A stretch of 64,000 bases of DNA from Phlebotomus papatasi (taxonomy: Eukaryota > Arthropoda > Insecta > Diptera > Psychodidae): positions 49,662,627-49,726,626 of the forward strand of contig NC_077223.1 in the NCBI RefSeq assembly GCF_024763615.1. The letters are read 5' to 3'. Positions 23,335-35,279 of this stretch are shown piece by piece. How positions within the stretch are numbered: the stretch's first letter is position 1; each line of letters opens with the position of its first letter. A program made the position numbers and the translations under genes. The notes below the pieces were generated by a model, which searched no databases, had not been told where the DNA came from, and was given only the letters and a program-made list of their open reading frames with translations.

Positions 23335-25155
23335 AAATAGACATATTAGGTGAGATTCTTAATAATCTCACATACTATCCTACCAAAATTTCATGTCGTC
23401 CGATCGAGCTCAAACTTTGCCAAAACGTGTTTCGCCACTTCCTGATCACGAATATATATGTGGCTATTTTACGTTCCCGGCCGGCCGCTCTTTGGAGCTT
23501 AATAGCTCCTAAACTAAAAGAGATATCGACTTGCGGTTTTCGGCAGAGGTTATATATCGAGTGAATATTGCAACTGGGTGCATTGACCCCCCCACTCCCC
23601 ACCCCTCCTTCCGCCATTTTGAATACCCCCCTTTTTTGTTTTCTCAATAGCTCTGCCCCTATGGCATCGATCAGGCTCAAATTTTAGTATGTTATAGCTG
23701 GACCTTAGGGCTTTCCATCAATACCAAACTTAAGGTCCCCCGACCCCCCTGACCCAAGCTATAAAGGTCCAAAAAAATTCTTAAAATGGCCATAACTCCT
23801 GTTCTAATTGTCAGAATTTAAAAAGTGAGTGCATTTTGGAAAGCTCTCGTGAAACGCCACTTCCCTTTTTAACATCAAAAGTTCATAAAACTACCGCTAG
23901 GGGCGCTATTATTAAATAGAAAAATTTTCTATATTAAATAACTCAAAAATTCCTTTGTGCATCGGACTGAATTTTTAGTATGTTGTAGCCGCTGATTATA
24001 CCTATCGAACAAAAAAAACCTTAAGTCGATCCATAACCCTGACCCGAGCTATAAGGGGTCAAAGTTCGAATATTGACCGGCCTCTATCTCTGGTTCTAAT
24101 TAACATTTTGCGCTCAATTTTGGATTTTTGGTTTCGTCTCTATGAGCACTTTCAGATGGATGTTCAAAAAGTCACCACAGGTGGCGCTGCGATAGCGTCA
24201 AAATTCATCAAAATTCAAACTAATTTTTCTCAAAAACGCCATTGTGCAAGTTAATACAATTTTAGAGTGTTGTAGTCTAGTCTAGGGCGTTTCCAAAATG
24301 GGGCGTAAGTGCGCTGTGGTTATAATAGAACCGGAGATATGAAGGGTCAAAGTTCACGAAATTAAAAAAATCATATCTCCGGTTCTATTTGACCGATTTT
24401 GATGAGTGAGAGCTTAAACAAAAGATCTCCTCAAATGCTACAACTTTCTAGAACATTTAAACTTCGTGGATCCAACACCAGGGGCGCCATAGTCGAAAAA
24501 CCAATTTCAATATCACATAACCTCAATTATTTCGATGTCACTGAACCAATTTTGATGATTACTTCGACATAATTGTAGAGGACATTTGTGTCTACATTTC
24601 GTCCATACATCATTTTCCCGTCAGACTACGCTATCTCTCCGATTTTGCCGTTTAAGCGTGAAAAAATTGACTTCCCATAATAACGTTTTGATACCACTCA
24701 GATGCCAATTTGACTGCTTCTACTCGACCAAGACACTTAAAATAGGGTTTTAAATGGAAAGTCCCACAAAATACAACAATTCTTTGATATAGTTGAAGTT
24801 CATCAAATGAACACTTGGGGCCCTTGGGGCGCTCTGGTCGAAAAAACGAGTTCAGAAACAAACAACCTCGAATCAAAAGCCGAGATGATTAATCGATGAA
24901 ATCATGTTCTACGGCAAAATTATAGAGAACATTCTGGTCTACATTTCACCGATATATCACTTTTCTGTCAGTTCATCCAAATCCTTGATATTTTGGTTTA
25001 AAAACAAAATTTGTATAATTTCACGAATTTGATTCAAGATAACTGAATGGCGTACCCCAACTTCAGCTCTAAATCGAATTTGCATGCATTCCGAGTTAGT
25101 TCACATTAAGAATCTCACCTACATAAGCCAGTTAGGATTATCTGTCCCTTTTAGT
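23335..25155 (-). repeat. Large dispersed repeat of unknown class, longest copy
   Basis: It ends cctacataagccagttagga and tctgtccc, the inverse of the start of the copies at 33528 and 39300. Internal blocks tcatatctccggttctattt and gcgccccaag-type stretches recur in all copies. No coding frame or terminal repeat was identified. Confidence 0.6.
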
Positions 25156-26415
25156 CAGGACCGTCAGGACACATTCAGCGAAAACAGAAAGTGAATAAAA
25201 ATTAATCTCAGAAACAAACCACAGGGGGACATTTTCCGCGACTTATCGCTGCATAACTCGACGATTAGGTTATCGACAGCATCAATGAGAAATTTTCTAA
25301 AGATAGTCAGGAAAATTAATTATTTTACCTCTAATTTTTGACCCCCTTGTCTTAAAAGGGTTAATCTAATTAAATTAAATTCTAAATAAAAAAAATTAAA
25401 GGTCAAACTGCGATTGATTGATATCCTCATTTCCGAATGACATCCTTGACAAATTGTACTAAAGACAAGGAATTACAAAAAAAAAGCAATTGGATGTTTT
25501 AATTAAAATTTAACAACTCACGTGAGCTCCAAAACTATTTCAACAAGAGAAAATTTCACATAAATTCCCCCCAATTTATGATGTAGCTTTTAATTAAAAT
25601 CATTTGCAATTACACGAAACTGACTGTGACAATATTTTTTTCTCCTTCGAGTAATTATTTTGGACATAACTAGGAGGATGTTTGAGAAAATTATGCAAAT
25701 TTATTCAATTAAGCATGAAACATTTCCCAAAGTTACGAGAAACATGATTTTTCTCTAAATGGCGGGCAAAAAAATCTTAAATTAGGTTCCAACTTCTCAG
25801 TTTTTTTTTGTATATTATTAGCATCTTGGAATTCTGACCTCAGTCTTGGCATTTAATTTCCACAAAGTCCATCAATCTTGCAGACTGGAAGGAAACGGGT
25901 AGATTTTATGATGAATGGACGTAGTGCGGGTTTTTTTTCACGCGAAATCTCATTTCTTGTGGCTTTCCCAATCATTCTTCTTTTTTTTCTGCTTTTGGTC
26001 CTTCCTTCGTTTCAATCACGTGAATGTCCTTCTCAAGCTGAATTTAAAGAAGAGCCAGGAACACATAAAACACAAAGAGGGAGAAAAAAACGAGGAACAA
26101 GTGCAGAATGATAATGTCCGGACGAGTAAGAAGTATTTCCAAGTGGAAATAAATCATTATTCTAGACGTTTTTTTCTGTCTCTAGGGAATTTAAAGTTTC
26201 CCTCATCCAGAAAAAATTAATTTTCTCCATCCAGCACAGAGCCTATTGTATTCCTCCTATTCTTTTTGCAGAAATAAATGTGCAGAGAATTGAACAAATT
26301 AAATTTTCCTTGTGATAGACTTTCTTGAGGATAGGATTTTCAGAAAAAACTATGAACGGATATTTCTAAGACTAACTGTTTCTTCTTTTTCCAAGAGATT
26401 AAGAAATATGTAACT
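25156..26415. other. Intergenic, no recognised feature
   Basis: AT-rich spacer between the dispersed repeat and the Prosbeta4 3' end. Short chance frames only. Confidence 0.5.
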
Positions 26416-26421
26416 TTTATT
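26416..26421 (-). promoter_or_regulatory. Probable poly(A) signal of Prosbeta4
   Basis: AATAAA on the minus strand, about 72-77 nt downstream of the stop codon, at the spacing expected for a short housekeeping 3' UTR. Confidence 0.5.
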
Positions 26422-26492
26422 TACTGAAATTGTTTATTTTAATTGATAAAAAAGACCATTTATCTGAGAGGTATTTACCTTGAGTATCCCTC

Positions 26493-27161
26493 CTAGGCTG
26501 CTGGACTTTTCGATGTAATATTCTCAAGATATTTCATGCCATTTTTGTCCACTACGGCCACATTAAAGGTGCTTAGATTGATGATAAGTCTCTTCTGGAT
26601 CTCCGCAACGCATTTCTTGAGGATCTCATAGGCATCATCTTGGGAAATATTGGAGTTGTAGTATCTGTCAAAGATACTGGCACAGAACATTCCTCCATAT
26701 CCATGTCCAGCATAATTCACAGACTTGGCATTGGCCAGATAGTCAATGTAGTGCAATTCAGATCCCTCCTTTTCATCATATCCTGCCACCAGGAGGTTCA
26801 CAAAGTACGGTGATCGTGACCTGAGGCAATCTGCAAGATTCTTTCTGGTAAAATGAGCAGCGGCTTTCGGTCCCAATTCATATCCATTTCTCATTTTATA
26901 CAGAGCAATATTCTTTCCAATGTACTCGGTGAACTGAACAGTGTCTCCTGATTCTCCAGTCGTTGCCATCATCAGATTATCGGAGATTTTGCTGATTTTA
27001 TTCTCATCTGAAAGAAAACATGGTAATATCCATAACAATTCCCGGGGAAGATCTCTCTCGGAAAACTTACCTTCTTTCAGCAGAATTATCGAATGGGCAT
27101 GACTGCAATCAGCAGCAATCATCACAAAATCCTTTCCCTTCAGTCCAATTATTGTCTCCAT
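26493..27161 (-). CDS. Prosbeta4: 20S proteasome subunit beta type-2 (beta-4)
   Basis: Structural beta-ring subunit of the 20S proteasome in nucleus and cytoplasm, of the Ntn-hydrolase fold but without a catalytic N-terminal Thr. Exons on the minus strand are 27161-27071 and 27007-26493; the 63-nt intron 27070-27008 has a GTAAGT donor and TTTCAG acceptor. Spliced length is 201 aa, equal to the usual length for PSMB2. Visible family stretches are METIIGLKGKDFVMIAAD, the GES-GD turn near residue 48, and VNYAGHGYGGMF. The intron is a multiple of three and has no stop, so unspliced reading gives a spurious 222-aa protein. The gene is head to head with TTC19. A TTTATT (AATAAA on this strand) at 26416-26421 lies about 75 nt past the stop. 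Confidence 0.96.
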   Translation of the reverse strand: METIIGLKGKDFVMIAADCSHAHSIILLKEGKFSERDLPRELLWILPCFLSDENKISKISDNLMMATTGESGDTVQFTEYIGKNIALYKMRNGYELGPKAAAHFTRKNLADCLRSRSPYFVNLLVAGYDEKEGSELHYIDYLANAKSVNYAGHGYGGMFCASIFDRYYNSNISQDDAYEILKKCVAEIQKRLIINLSTFNVAVVDKNGMKYLENITSKSPAA

Positions 27162-27600
27162 TTCTAATTTCTGGAGAATTTCTTGAGAAACAAATAAGAA
27201 AAGCTAGCAAAACGCACAAAAATGCAAGTAACGATTGAGGTTAGGGTTTTTGGTTGACAAACACAGGGTGATTCAAAAATGTGAAGTGCTAGAAAAGCTA
27301 GAGCTAGAAAACATACAAAGACTGCATTATCGACGTCCGTTAATTTTGACCAAAATTTTTCTTCAAAATACAACAAAACTGTTAAAAATATTAAAAAACA
27401 TTCTTTTCACTCCCCCAAAAGTCACAATTCCAAAACGTAACATTTAATTATTCCAAAAACAATAAACTGAATAAATATTAATACAATTTTGATATCTTTC
27501 TAGAAAACAACAAATACAGTGGGACCTCGATAGAGTCAACCCCCAATAGAGATCAATCTCCAATACACTGGATCCCGGCATTATGCACCTGACGAGATTA

Positions 27601-27807
27601 AGGGAAAGCGCGCTACCTTCGGACGACTCAAACTTCGGACAATTCATTTTTTTCTCTATGTTCCCATATTTCACCCATAACTTTTTTCTAAAAATGTGAG
27701 GCTATTAAAATTTAATATTATATAATAGACCAAATTCATTAATAAGACATTGAAAAAAAAATGATTTGTGCGAAGCATAAATCGTCCGAAGGTAGCACGC
27801 TTTCCCC
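27601..27807. mobile_element. Palindromic MITE, diverged relative of the GAACGTTC family
   Basis: TA-flanked; ends agggaaagcgcgctaccttc and gaaggtagcacgctttcccc mirror each other. The position inside the 27517-31447 element shows it inserted later. Confidence 0.75.
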
Positions 27808-27990
27808 TATTCACATACAATTATGCAAGTTTGACTATTTTGGGAGTCAATGGAAATGGAGTCAATTTATGAAAACATGTTTGAAATACGCCTAAATGTA
27901 TACTATTTGGTGTCGCGGAAAATTTAAAGACACTGCTTATTTTTCAGTAAAAAACTTTAATTTCCTTTATTAGGGTAAAAATTTTAAATA

Positions 27991-28320
27991 CAGTAGAGTC
28001 TCGCTATAGTCCATATTTGGTTTCAAATTTGACACTTGGGTCGCACTATAGTCAACGTATTTTTTTAAAATTATCAACGATTTTTAGTATTGAAATTGCT
28101 CGACGGCTTCCACTTTCTTTGCGACTGTGGTACTTGTCCTTGCTCTCTTCATTGTGGATCACAATTATCACAACTACTCAATAAAGTTTGCCAAAAATAT
28201 TAAAATAATTATGCATGTCGCATACTAAAAAAACATAACCTAACTTAAAATCAGTGTTTTGAAATCAACGGTCGATAAATTGTGGACTATAGAGCGATGG
28301 CCTATGGCGAGACTCTACTG
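27991..28320. mobile_element. MITE with CAGTAGAGTCTC ends
   Basis: TA-flanked; ends cagtagagtctcgctatagt and tatggcgagactctactg. Closest copy is at 38169-38473, which shares ctcgacggcttccactttct. Confidence 0.82.
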
Positions 28321-29280
28321 TATTCTAACAGTTTATTGAAGAACTCTAGCCAAAGAGTACTGTTTGTTGATGAATTTCTTTTAAAAAGATGAATCTTTTT
28401 GCTCTGACCACTTTTACTTTGGTCAAGGATTTTTCTAACCTCATCTAAAATCCTTTTACCGTGTGAACAGAGGGAATTCCCACGAGCACGTAAATTTGCT
28501 AGCGCCATCTGCAAAAGTGCAAGAAACTGCTCGAACGCGTTCAAATATTTTGAATTTCAAATGATGATTTTCCGTGATCAAATGATATTCCAGGAGTTTT
28601 ACATCATAATAAGGTCAATAATTCAATAAATAATACAAATTACCGAGAATATAAATGAAATTGGACACAAAACATTAAAAAAAAAAATTAAAAGTCGTAG
28701 GATGCAAATTCACCTTAAGCAATATTGGCCATTTTTCAGCATATTTTGATGTTCTTTATAATATTCTCGACATTTTTTCACAAGAAGTTATTTGATTTAT
28801 TACCTTTATAGATTACTTTAGATATCAAATTTTGAGTCAAACCGCAAGTTGAGAACTTTATCTAACTCACTGTGCGAGAATTTTATTTTCATTATTGATT
28901 AAAATATTAATTTTCTGTCTTAAAAGTGAAGGTGTGAAATTTTAAAACCATGTTTCTCCATTCGGCCGGCTAATATTATAGTTCCTCTTTCTTTGTTTTC
29001 TGCTAGACGACGATTGAATCTTGTGTTTACCATTGAGTGTTTTGCGCACACGGAATCTTCAAAAGTGAGTATATTTTTCTTAATTTCTACTAATAAAGTA
29101 CTTGATGTGCATAATAAAGAGAAAGTATACCTGCAGAATCGGTTACTACTCTTTAATGATCTGCAAGATTTCTAATTTCTGTGCGCTTTTCAGAAGAAAA
29201 TAGGTGAATGTAGTGTAGTATATAACCTCCAATTTTTTCTGAAGAAATATAGTTAACTATGACCAGAGTGGTTTCAACTT

Positions 29281-29490
29281 CGTCCAATTTCGTGGATTTG
29301 GGAGCTCAAGAACGACCTCTAAATATAACCCAGTGTTATCGTCTTCTCCAGCACCGTCCAATTTTATTTGTCTTGGAGTCCATGAGGAATCTCAGGACGC
29401 TGTATTCTTCTCGCCTTTACTGACTCCGGCCAATTCATTAGATTTAGGAGTTCATGAGCGATCTCATAATGATCTGATTTTCTCGCATTC
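29281..29490. repeat. Three degenerate 72-74 bp tandem units
   Basis: The blocks cgtccaatttcgtggatttg, cgtccaattttatttgtctt and cggccaattcattagattta start at 29281, 29355 and 29427. Each continues with a gag-gcgatctca-like tail. The last two units are in frame within an open stretch at 29333-29539. Confidence 0.6.
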
Positions 29491-29838
29491 ACCAGCTCAG
29501 CGAGCTCAGTTCACACTGTTAACTGAATTTCTTGAATAGCCGAAATAAAAAGAATTTTTCTCTTACAATTTTTTGTTTTCCTAAAATTACTAATCTTATA
29601 AGGTTTTTCTTTCTTTCTCATTATTTTTTTTAGCCTGTGAAAAAGTTACGGGCTTTTAAAATTCGAAAAATTGGTGGCGACTAGAGAAACCCCACGTGGC
29701 CGAGTAGAGAAACGCTTATATCGAAGTGGCCGAATTGAGAAACACTCCAAATTTTTAAAACATTTTAATTTTTTAGTAATCTAAAATTATTTTATCTCCA
29801 AATGAAGTGTACAATCAAATGGACAATGATCTATACTA

Positions 29839-30167
29839 CAGTAGAGTCTTCTAAATTCGAACGCTCGGGGGGTATTTTTGACATTTCTCACCTCCCAAAT
29901 TCGAACTATATTTTCAAAACTAACGAAATTTGTGTGAGATTAAATTGTACTTTGAATCAAATTTCCGTACTTTCTCGCAAGTCTTAGTGGTAACGTACTT
30001 CCTTTTCATTTTATACGATCATAATGTACGTAAACATTCGGGAAGAAGCACATAAATATGATTTTCATTCACCTAGAATACGAACTTTCTAACATAACCT
30101 CACAATTGACATTTTGAATCCAAACGTCGTTCGAATTTGAGAGATTCAGATTTGAGAGACTCTACTG
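29839..30167. mobile_element. MITE with CAGTAGAGTCT ends
   Basis: TA-flanked; ends cagtagagtcttctaaattc and atttgagagactctactg. Interior unlike the 27991 copy. Confidence 0.78.
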
Positions 30168-30891
30168 TACAACTTAGGGTGAAAATCCGATCAAAAAAAT
30201 CAAATTAAATGTCCTTTTCTATAAGTTGTTTTTATAAAACCCATCCTTAAGTGGCCGACATACAGCCCCTTACCTTATAATAATTTAGATAAGGAAATAC
30301 AAAGAATAGTAAGAACTGTCGAAGTTCACTAATAGGAATTATAGGCGGAAACCTTAGAAACTAAATTTTCGGCTATAAAATATTACTTTGAAATAATAAA
30401 AATCTTTTTAACGTTCAATTTATTTACAATTGAGTTTTAAAATCTTTTACAGACGTCTTCTTTGGAATGTGTATTTAATTATTATACAAATAATCTTTAT
30501 ATATATCTCTGTTTAGATTAGCTTCGCTGCTTGGTCTACCGAAGATATGCCTATCATTTCCTTCTAATTCTAACACATCACGCTGATCTTTCTTATAAAA
30601 TTTCGCCTATTATAACAAACATAAAATAAATACCCATTTCTATCAAAATTTCATATTTCAATTGATTTTTTTCGGACTCCAAATGCCTGGAAATAATTAC
30701 AAGGGAAGTACTCGAGTCATCAAATTCAGAAAAATCTGAGGCTTTGCTCAACTACGCATAAAGGCATCAAATTAAACGTGGTATATTCAAAAAGTGCGAA
30801 ATCGGGTTAATTTTTTTTTAAAAATTCCCCAAAGTTGAAAATGACACCTTACGCAGTACATAATAAAGAAAATTCGTATGGGACTGCATGC

Positions 30892-30962
30892 GGCGTTGGC
30901 TCAGCGGTAGCGCACCGGGCGTTCAACGGGAGCGCCGCGGGTTCGGTTCGATCCCTGGCTCC
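30892..30962 (+). repeat. tRNA-like sequence (SINE head or tRNA pseudogene)
   Basis: A 71-nt GC-rich island with an A-box ttggctcagcggtagcgc and a B-box ggttcgatccc, followed by T-rich sequence that could stop RNA polymerase III. The acceptor and anticodon stems do not pair well, and an extra ggttc is duplicated in the T arm. A working tRNA is therefore unlikely. Confidence 0.55.
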
Positions 30963-31562
30963 TTCTGCTTTTTTTTTCCTTTTAATATCTTTTTTTTTCA
31001 ATTAAACATTCTATTCTTTATTAAGTAGTATTATTGCAGTGTAAATTGCTTATCTAGAGTGCTGAATTAAAATCCCCAACAAATTTTTAAAAGCGATGAA
31101 AGTGCATCCCATAATTTATCAAATAATCAATTTACTAGTAGAAAAATAAAAAAAAAACCTGTATGTACTTACAATCAGCTATCTGAGGATCGTTGTAAAT
31201 ATTATTTAAAGTTTTTATTGAAATTTTATAAAAGATTAGAAAGGTCGAAGACCCAAACCAATTTTTTGGAAAAATTCATTTGGAAACCTGCACTCACTGA
31301 TTGTGAAAGTATATCTTTCATTCGATGTGCACATTGTGATTGCATTCTCTGTTTTAATCATTTCTTTACTGAAATCCATATTCACTAATTAGTTTAAAAA
31401 AAAAACTAATTCGTGTATTGTTAGTAAACTGTATCGAGGTCCCACTGTATTTAGCATAATTTTGCTCAATCTTTGATATTGGTAGCATTGTTCTCCGTTA
31501 TCACAGTTGTCAATATAGTCACCAAAAATACAAATTTTGCCAATAAAATTAAACAGAGTAAA

Positions 31563-32702
31563 ATGCAAGTGAACGTAATTAAATCAATAGGTAGATTATT
31601 TAACCGTGTCTGCTATACTTTGGAGAATATATCTGTGCATAATCGAAGAAATGTCACACAAGGATTTATTGAGAAATCTTACGTGATTTCAAGGCGAGTA
31701 GCACCACCGCACCAAAGGACATTCACGGGAAGGGTACTTTTGGGAAGTTTTTACTTTTGGAACATCTTCAAGAAACGTGGGGAGAAGGAAGAGACTCCAG
31801 AGGACAAGCTCATTATGACGATTAAGAGGTCAATCTTGTGTGTACAGCGTGGGGAATTAAATAAAGCTGAACAAATGTTGCATCTGGCTCTACGCATGGC
31901 TCAGGATTTGCAAAGCAAAGACGGGTATGTCTTCTTGGTATTTTATTATTAATTTCAAGAAATAATGTAACTTACTGTAATAATCTACAGGATTACTTAC
32001 ATATATGACGTGATGGCCAATTTGGCTCTCGAAAAGGGAGACTTTGAGAAGGCAGAGAAGTTATTTGTTAATGTAATGCAGAGGCTATTTGGAGATGGAT
32101 TCAAAGAAAATCACATAAAAATGCTGCACATCAGCTCAAAAATTGCCCACATGGCTGGTCTTCAGGGAAACTTGGAGAAGGCACGGCAGGGCTTCGAATG
32201 GACATTGCAGAAGCTGGAAGAAAAAGTTCATTTACCAGATGTTGACGAGGAGCTCCAAGATCTGCGAGAGCTCTGGGGAATGACAAAAAACTGGTATGGA
32301 CAAACTCTGCTGGAACTCAACAAATTATCTGAAGCAAAGCAATGCTTCTTGAACGCTTGGGAGGTCTTCAATGAGATCCACGATCAAATCAACGAAGACG
32401 CTTTAATGCTACTCAACAATCTAGGCGTGGTTTGTATGCGCCTTGGAGAAGTATCAGCAGCTGAAGACTACCTCCGGAAAGCCATAACACTCTCAAAGGA
32501 ATTTCCAGACTTTGTAGAAGCAAATGTCTTTAAGGCCAATCTTGGGCTAGTTTACCTCCAACAGGGCCTTCTACAGAAAGCCACCGAAATATGCAGCCTA
32601 TCCTGGCGTCTCAGCAAAAAAGCCCAGAATGAAAGAGCCGTGGAACAAGCCGACTACTGTCTGGAACAGATCAAGAAACTTCGCGAAACTAACAAAACCT
32701 AA
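31563..32702 (+). CDS. Ttc19: TTC19-like mitochondrial complex III assembly factor (TPR protein)
   Basis: TTC19 family proteins sit at the mitochondrial inner membrane and keep complex III working by clearing Rieske-protein fragments. Exons are 31563-31924 and 31991-32702, with a 66-nt intron (GTATGT / CTACAG). The product is 357 aa, close to human TTC19 (about 380). The first ATG, at 31563, opens a basic Ser/Arg-rich leader suited to a mitochondrial presequence. Residues about 82-90 (GSFYFWNIF) are hydrophobic, as in the family's membrane segment. TPR-like helical repeats follow, including LNKAEQMLHLALRMAQDL, YDVMANLALEKGDFEKAEKL, LNNLGVVCMRLGEVSAAEDY and LGLVYLQQGLLQKATEI. An upstream in-frame TTG at 31473 is not used as a start here. 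Confidence 0.92.
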
Positions 32703-32735
32703 TAATCTCCAACCCAAATACCACAAAATTAGCAA

Positions 32736-32741
32736 AATAAA
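32736..32741 (+). promoter_or_regulatory. Poly(A) signal of TTC19
   Basis: AATAAA 34 nt after the TAA stop, implying a very short 3' UTR. Confidence 0.6.
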
Positions 32742-33527
32742 TTACACATGATTAAAAAAGAAAAAGAATTTATTACAATTGTTTTTTTTTCACTTGTCTC
32801 ATCAACTCAAATGCTGGACAGTGTATTTCCAGCAATAAAATTGTTCTCCACAAATGGGATCTTCTAGTTACCTCTAATATATGTTTTTTTTCTCCTTTTT
32901 AAATGTATATATATTTTTTTCTTATATGCTTTTCTCACTGTAGAATATCCTTCCTAAAGAGTGATTTATGCCGTTTTTTTTTATCTTATTGTATACAGCT
33001 TTTACATTCCTTATGTTTTTTTTTCTTTTAAATCCACGTTAATTATAGCTCACATTCCCAAACGACTCTTCTGCAATCGCTTGTCTTATTTTTTTGCACC
33101 TTCTCGCCACAAACTAAAAGAAACAATATATAAAAACTTTATCAGAAACTGTTGAATTAAATATAAAATTATGATTTATGAATAATGAGAACATTCTAGG
33201 GAAGAGCTCATAATTTTGGACAGTTTCTAAATTCGGACATTTTGAGGGTAAAATTGGACAATAAAAATAAATTGATTAAAATTATGGATTTTTATTCCAA
33301 TATTGGATGAATAATAAAATCTATCTAAATATATGTTCTTTTAGGAAGATTTTAACACAAAATACGTTAAATTTTGAATAAGATTTGAGTTAAAATTGCT
33401 TTGTTGAAAATTCAGTGTGAGCAATTGTTTACGAGAAATATGACAGACTTTCGTGTTTACTTCAGTCTTATTTAAATGTGGTGAAATACTAACAATCTTT
33501 CCTTGATATTTTTTAAAGTGATATTAA
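32742..33527. other. Intergenic, no recognised feature
   Basis: AT-rich sequence downstream of TTC19. Nothing beyond chance frames. Confidence 0.5.
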
Positions 33528-34935
33528 AGGGACAGATAATCCTAACCGGCTTATGTAGGTGAGATTTTTAACGTGAGCTAACTCGGAATACATGCAAATT
33601 CGATTTAGAGCTGAAGTTGGGTGATGCTATTTAATTATCTTGAATCAAATTCGTTAAATTATACATTTTTTTATTTAAACCAAAATATCAAGGTTTTGCA
33701 TGGACTGAAAGTAAAGTGATATATGGGTGAAATGTAGACCAGAATGTTCTTTATAATTTTGCCATAGAACTAGATCTCATTGATTAATCAGAAGCCGAGA
33801 TAATCGAGGTTGTTTTTTTCTGAACTCGTTTTTTCGACCAGAGCGCCCCAAGTGTTCATTTGATGAACTTCAACCATATCAAAGAATTGTTGTATTTTGT
33901 GAGACTTTCCATTTAAAACCCTATTTCAAGTGTCTTGGTCGAGTAGAAGCAGTCAAATTGGCATCTGAGTGGTTTCAAAGCGTTATTATGGGAAAAATCA
34001 ATTTTTTCACATTTAAACGACAAAATCGGACAGATAGCGTGGTCTTATCGAAAAATGATGTATGGACGAAATGTAGAGACAAATGTGCTCTACAATTATG
34101 TTGAAGTAATCATCAAAATCGGTTCAGCGACAGTCAATATAATTGAGGTTATGTGTTATTGAAATTCGTTTTTCGACTGTGGCGCCCCTTGTGTTGGTCC
34201 CACGAAGTTCAAATGTTCTAGAAAGTTGTAGCATTTTGTGAGATCTTACGTTTAAGCCCTCACTCATCAAAATCGGTCAAATAGAACCGGAGATATGATT
34301 TTTTGAATTTCGTGAAATTTGACCCATCATATCTCCGGTTAAATTTTAGTATATTATAGTTGGGCCTACGAGCTTTCGATCAGTACCAAAGTTGAGGTCC
34401 ACTGACCCCGCAGACCCAAGCTAGAAGAGATCAAAAATTTAATTTTGAAATGATCATATCACCGGTTCTAATTATCGGAATTCGAAAAGTTTTAGAATTT
34501 TGGAAAGCTTTCGTGGAGTACTACAACCCTCATGACACCTAAATTTCATCCGATTTAATCGAAGGTCCGATTAATCGAAAAATCGATCTCAAATATTTCG
34601 AAAACTAGACGATGCTTTTTCTTTAAATTTTAGTATGTTGTAGCTGATGTCGAGACCTTTCCAACGGTAGGCCGCGCTTCTCCCTCGATGTTCCCTGACC
34701 CGAGCTATAACCAAAAATGTCTTGACCGGATCGCTTTTGTTGTGTTTATGAAGGGATTTCGATGAAATTTTAGCATAGATTGTATCTGAGAGCAAGATCT
34801 TTCTAATAATGGGTCCCATCCGTGTCTACCTCAACTCACTGTACCCCGACCCTTACTATATCCATATGGACCGGATTCTATCACTTATGTTTATTAACCG
34901 ATTTCAATGAACTTTTTTTTTCTTTTGTTGGTCTT
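33528..34935 (+). repeat. Large dispersed repeat, forward copy
   Basis: Starts ggacagataatcctaaccgg and shares ttatgtaggtgagatt, gaactcgttttttcgaccag and tatctccggt blocks with the copies at 23335 and 39300. Confidence 0.6.
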
Positions 34936-34960
34936 CCCCAATCAAATTATTTAAAACAGA

Positions 34961-35279
34961 AAATGACCAGTGATAAGCCCAGATAAGCTTATGGTAGCTG
35001 AGATTCTTTACAGGTCAGCCCGGAGTGCTTGCAACTCGAAATGCGTGAAAATTCCATTTTGAATTGAATTTTGGGGGTAAGAATCGCGTCGAGCAAACTG
35101 TTCTCAGCGGTTAAAACGATCAAAATTGGCTCGACGTGATTTTTTACCCCCAAAATTCAACTCGTAATCGAATTTTCACGCATTCAGAGTTGCAAGCACC
35201 CCAAATTGCAAGGATTGCGAGGTCACCTGTAAAGAATCTCAGCTACCATAAGCTTAACTGGGCTCATCACTGGTCATTT
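34961..35279. mobile_element. MITE with about 50-bp inverted ends
   Basis: Left aaatgaccagtgataagccc and right gggctcatcactggtcattt, continuing with agataagcttatggtagctg and its inverse. A decayed copy lies at about 8030-8180. Confidence 0.8.

Larger units (their letters stand above)
27517..31447. mobile_element. Transposon interrupted by nested insertions, between Prosbeta4 and TTC19
   Basis: Left end cagtgggacctcgatagagt at 27517 and right end actgtatcgaggtcccactg at 31447 are inverted repeats, each flanked by TA. They match the ends of the intact 1.1-kb element at 51358-52462. Part of its body (caaaatttcatatttcaatt and gcctggaaataattac near 30650-30700) is also recognisable. At least three MITEs and a tRNA-like unit sit inside. 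Confidence 0.65.

Noticed and set aside
26493..27161. A single-exon 222-aa proteasome-like protein.
   Set aside because: It contains 21 residues from a 63-nt intron with clean GTAAGT and TTTCAG borders. Removing them gives the family's normal 201 aa.
30892..30962. A functional tRNA gene.
   Set aside because: Acceptor and anticodon stems do not pair and the T arm has a duplicated ggttc; only the polymerase III boxes are good.
31473..31562. N-terminal extension of TTC19 starting at TTG 31473.
   Set aside because: It has no ATG, starts 26 nt from the end of a transposon, and the first ATG at 31563 already gives a plausible mitochondrial leader.
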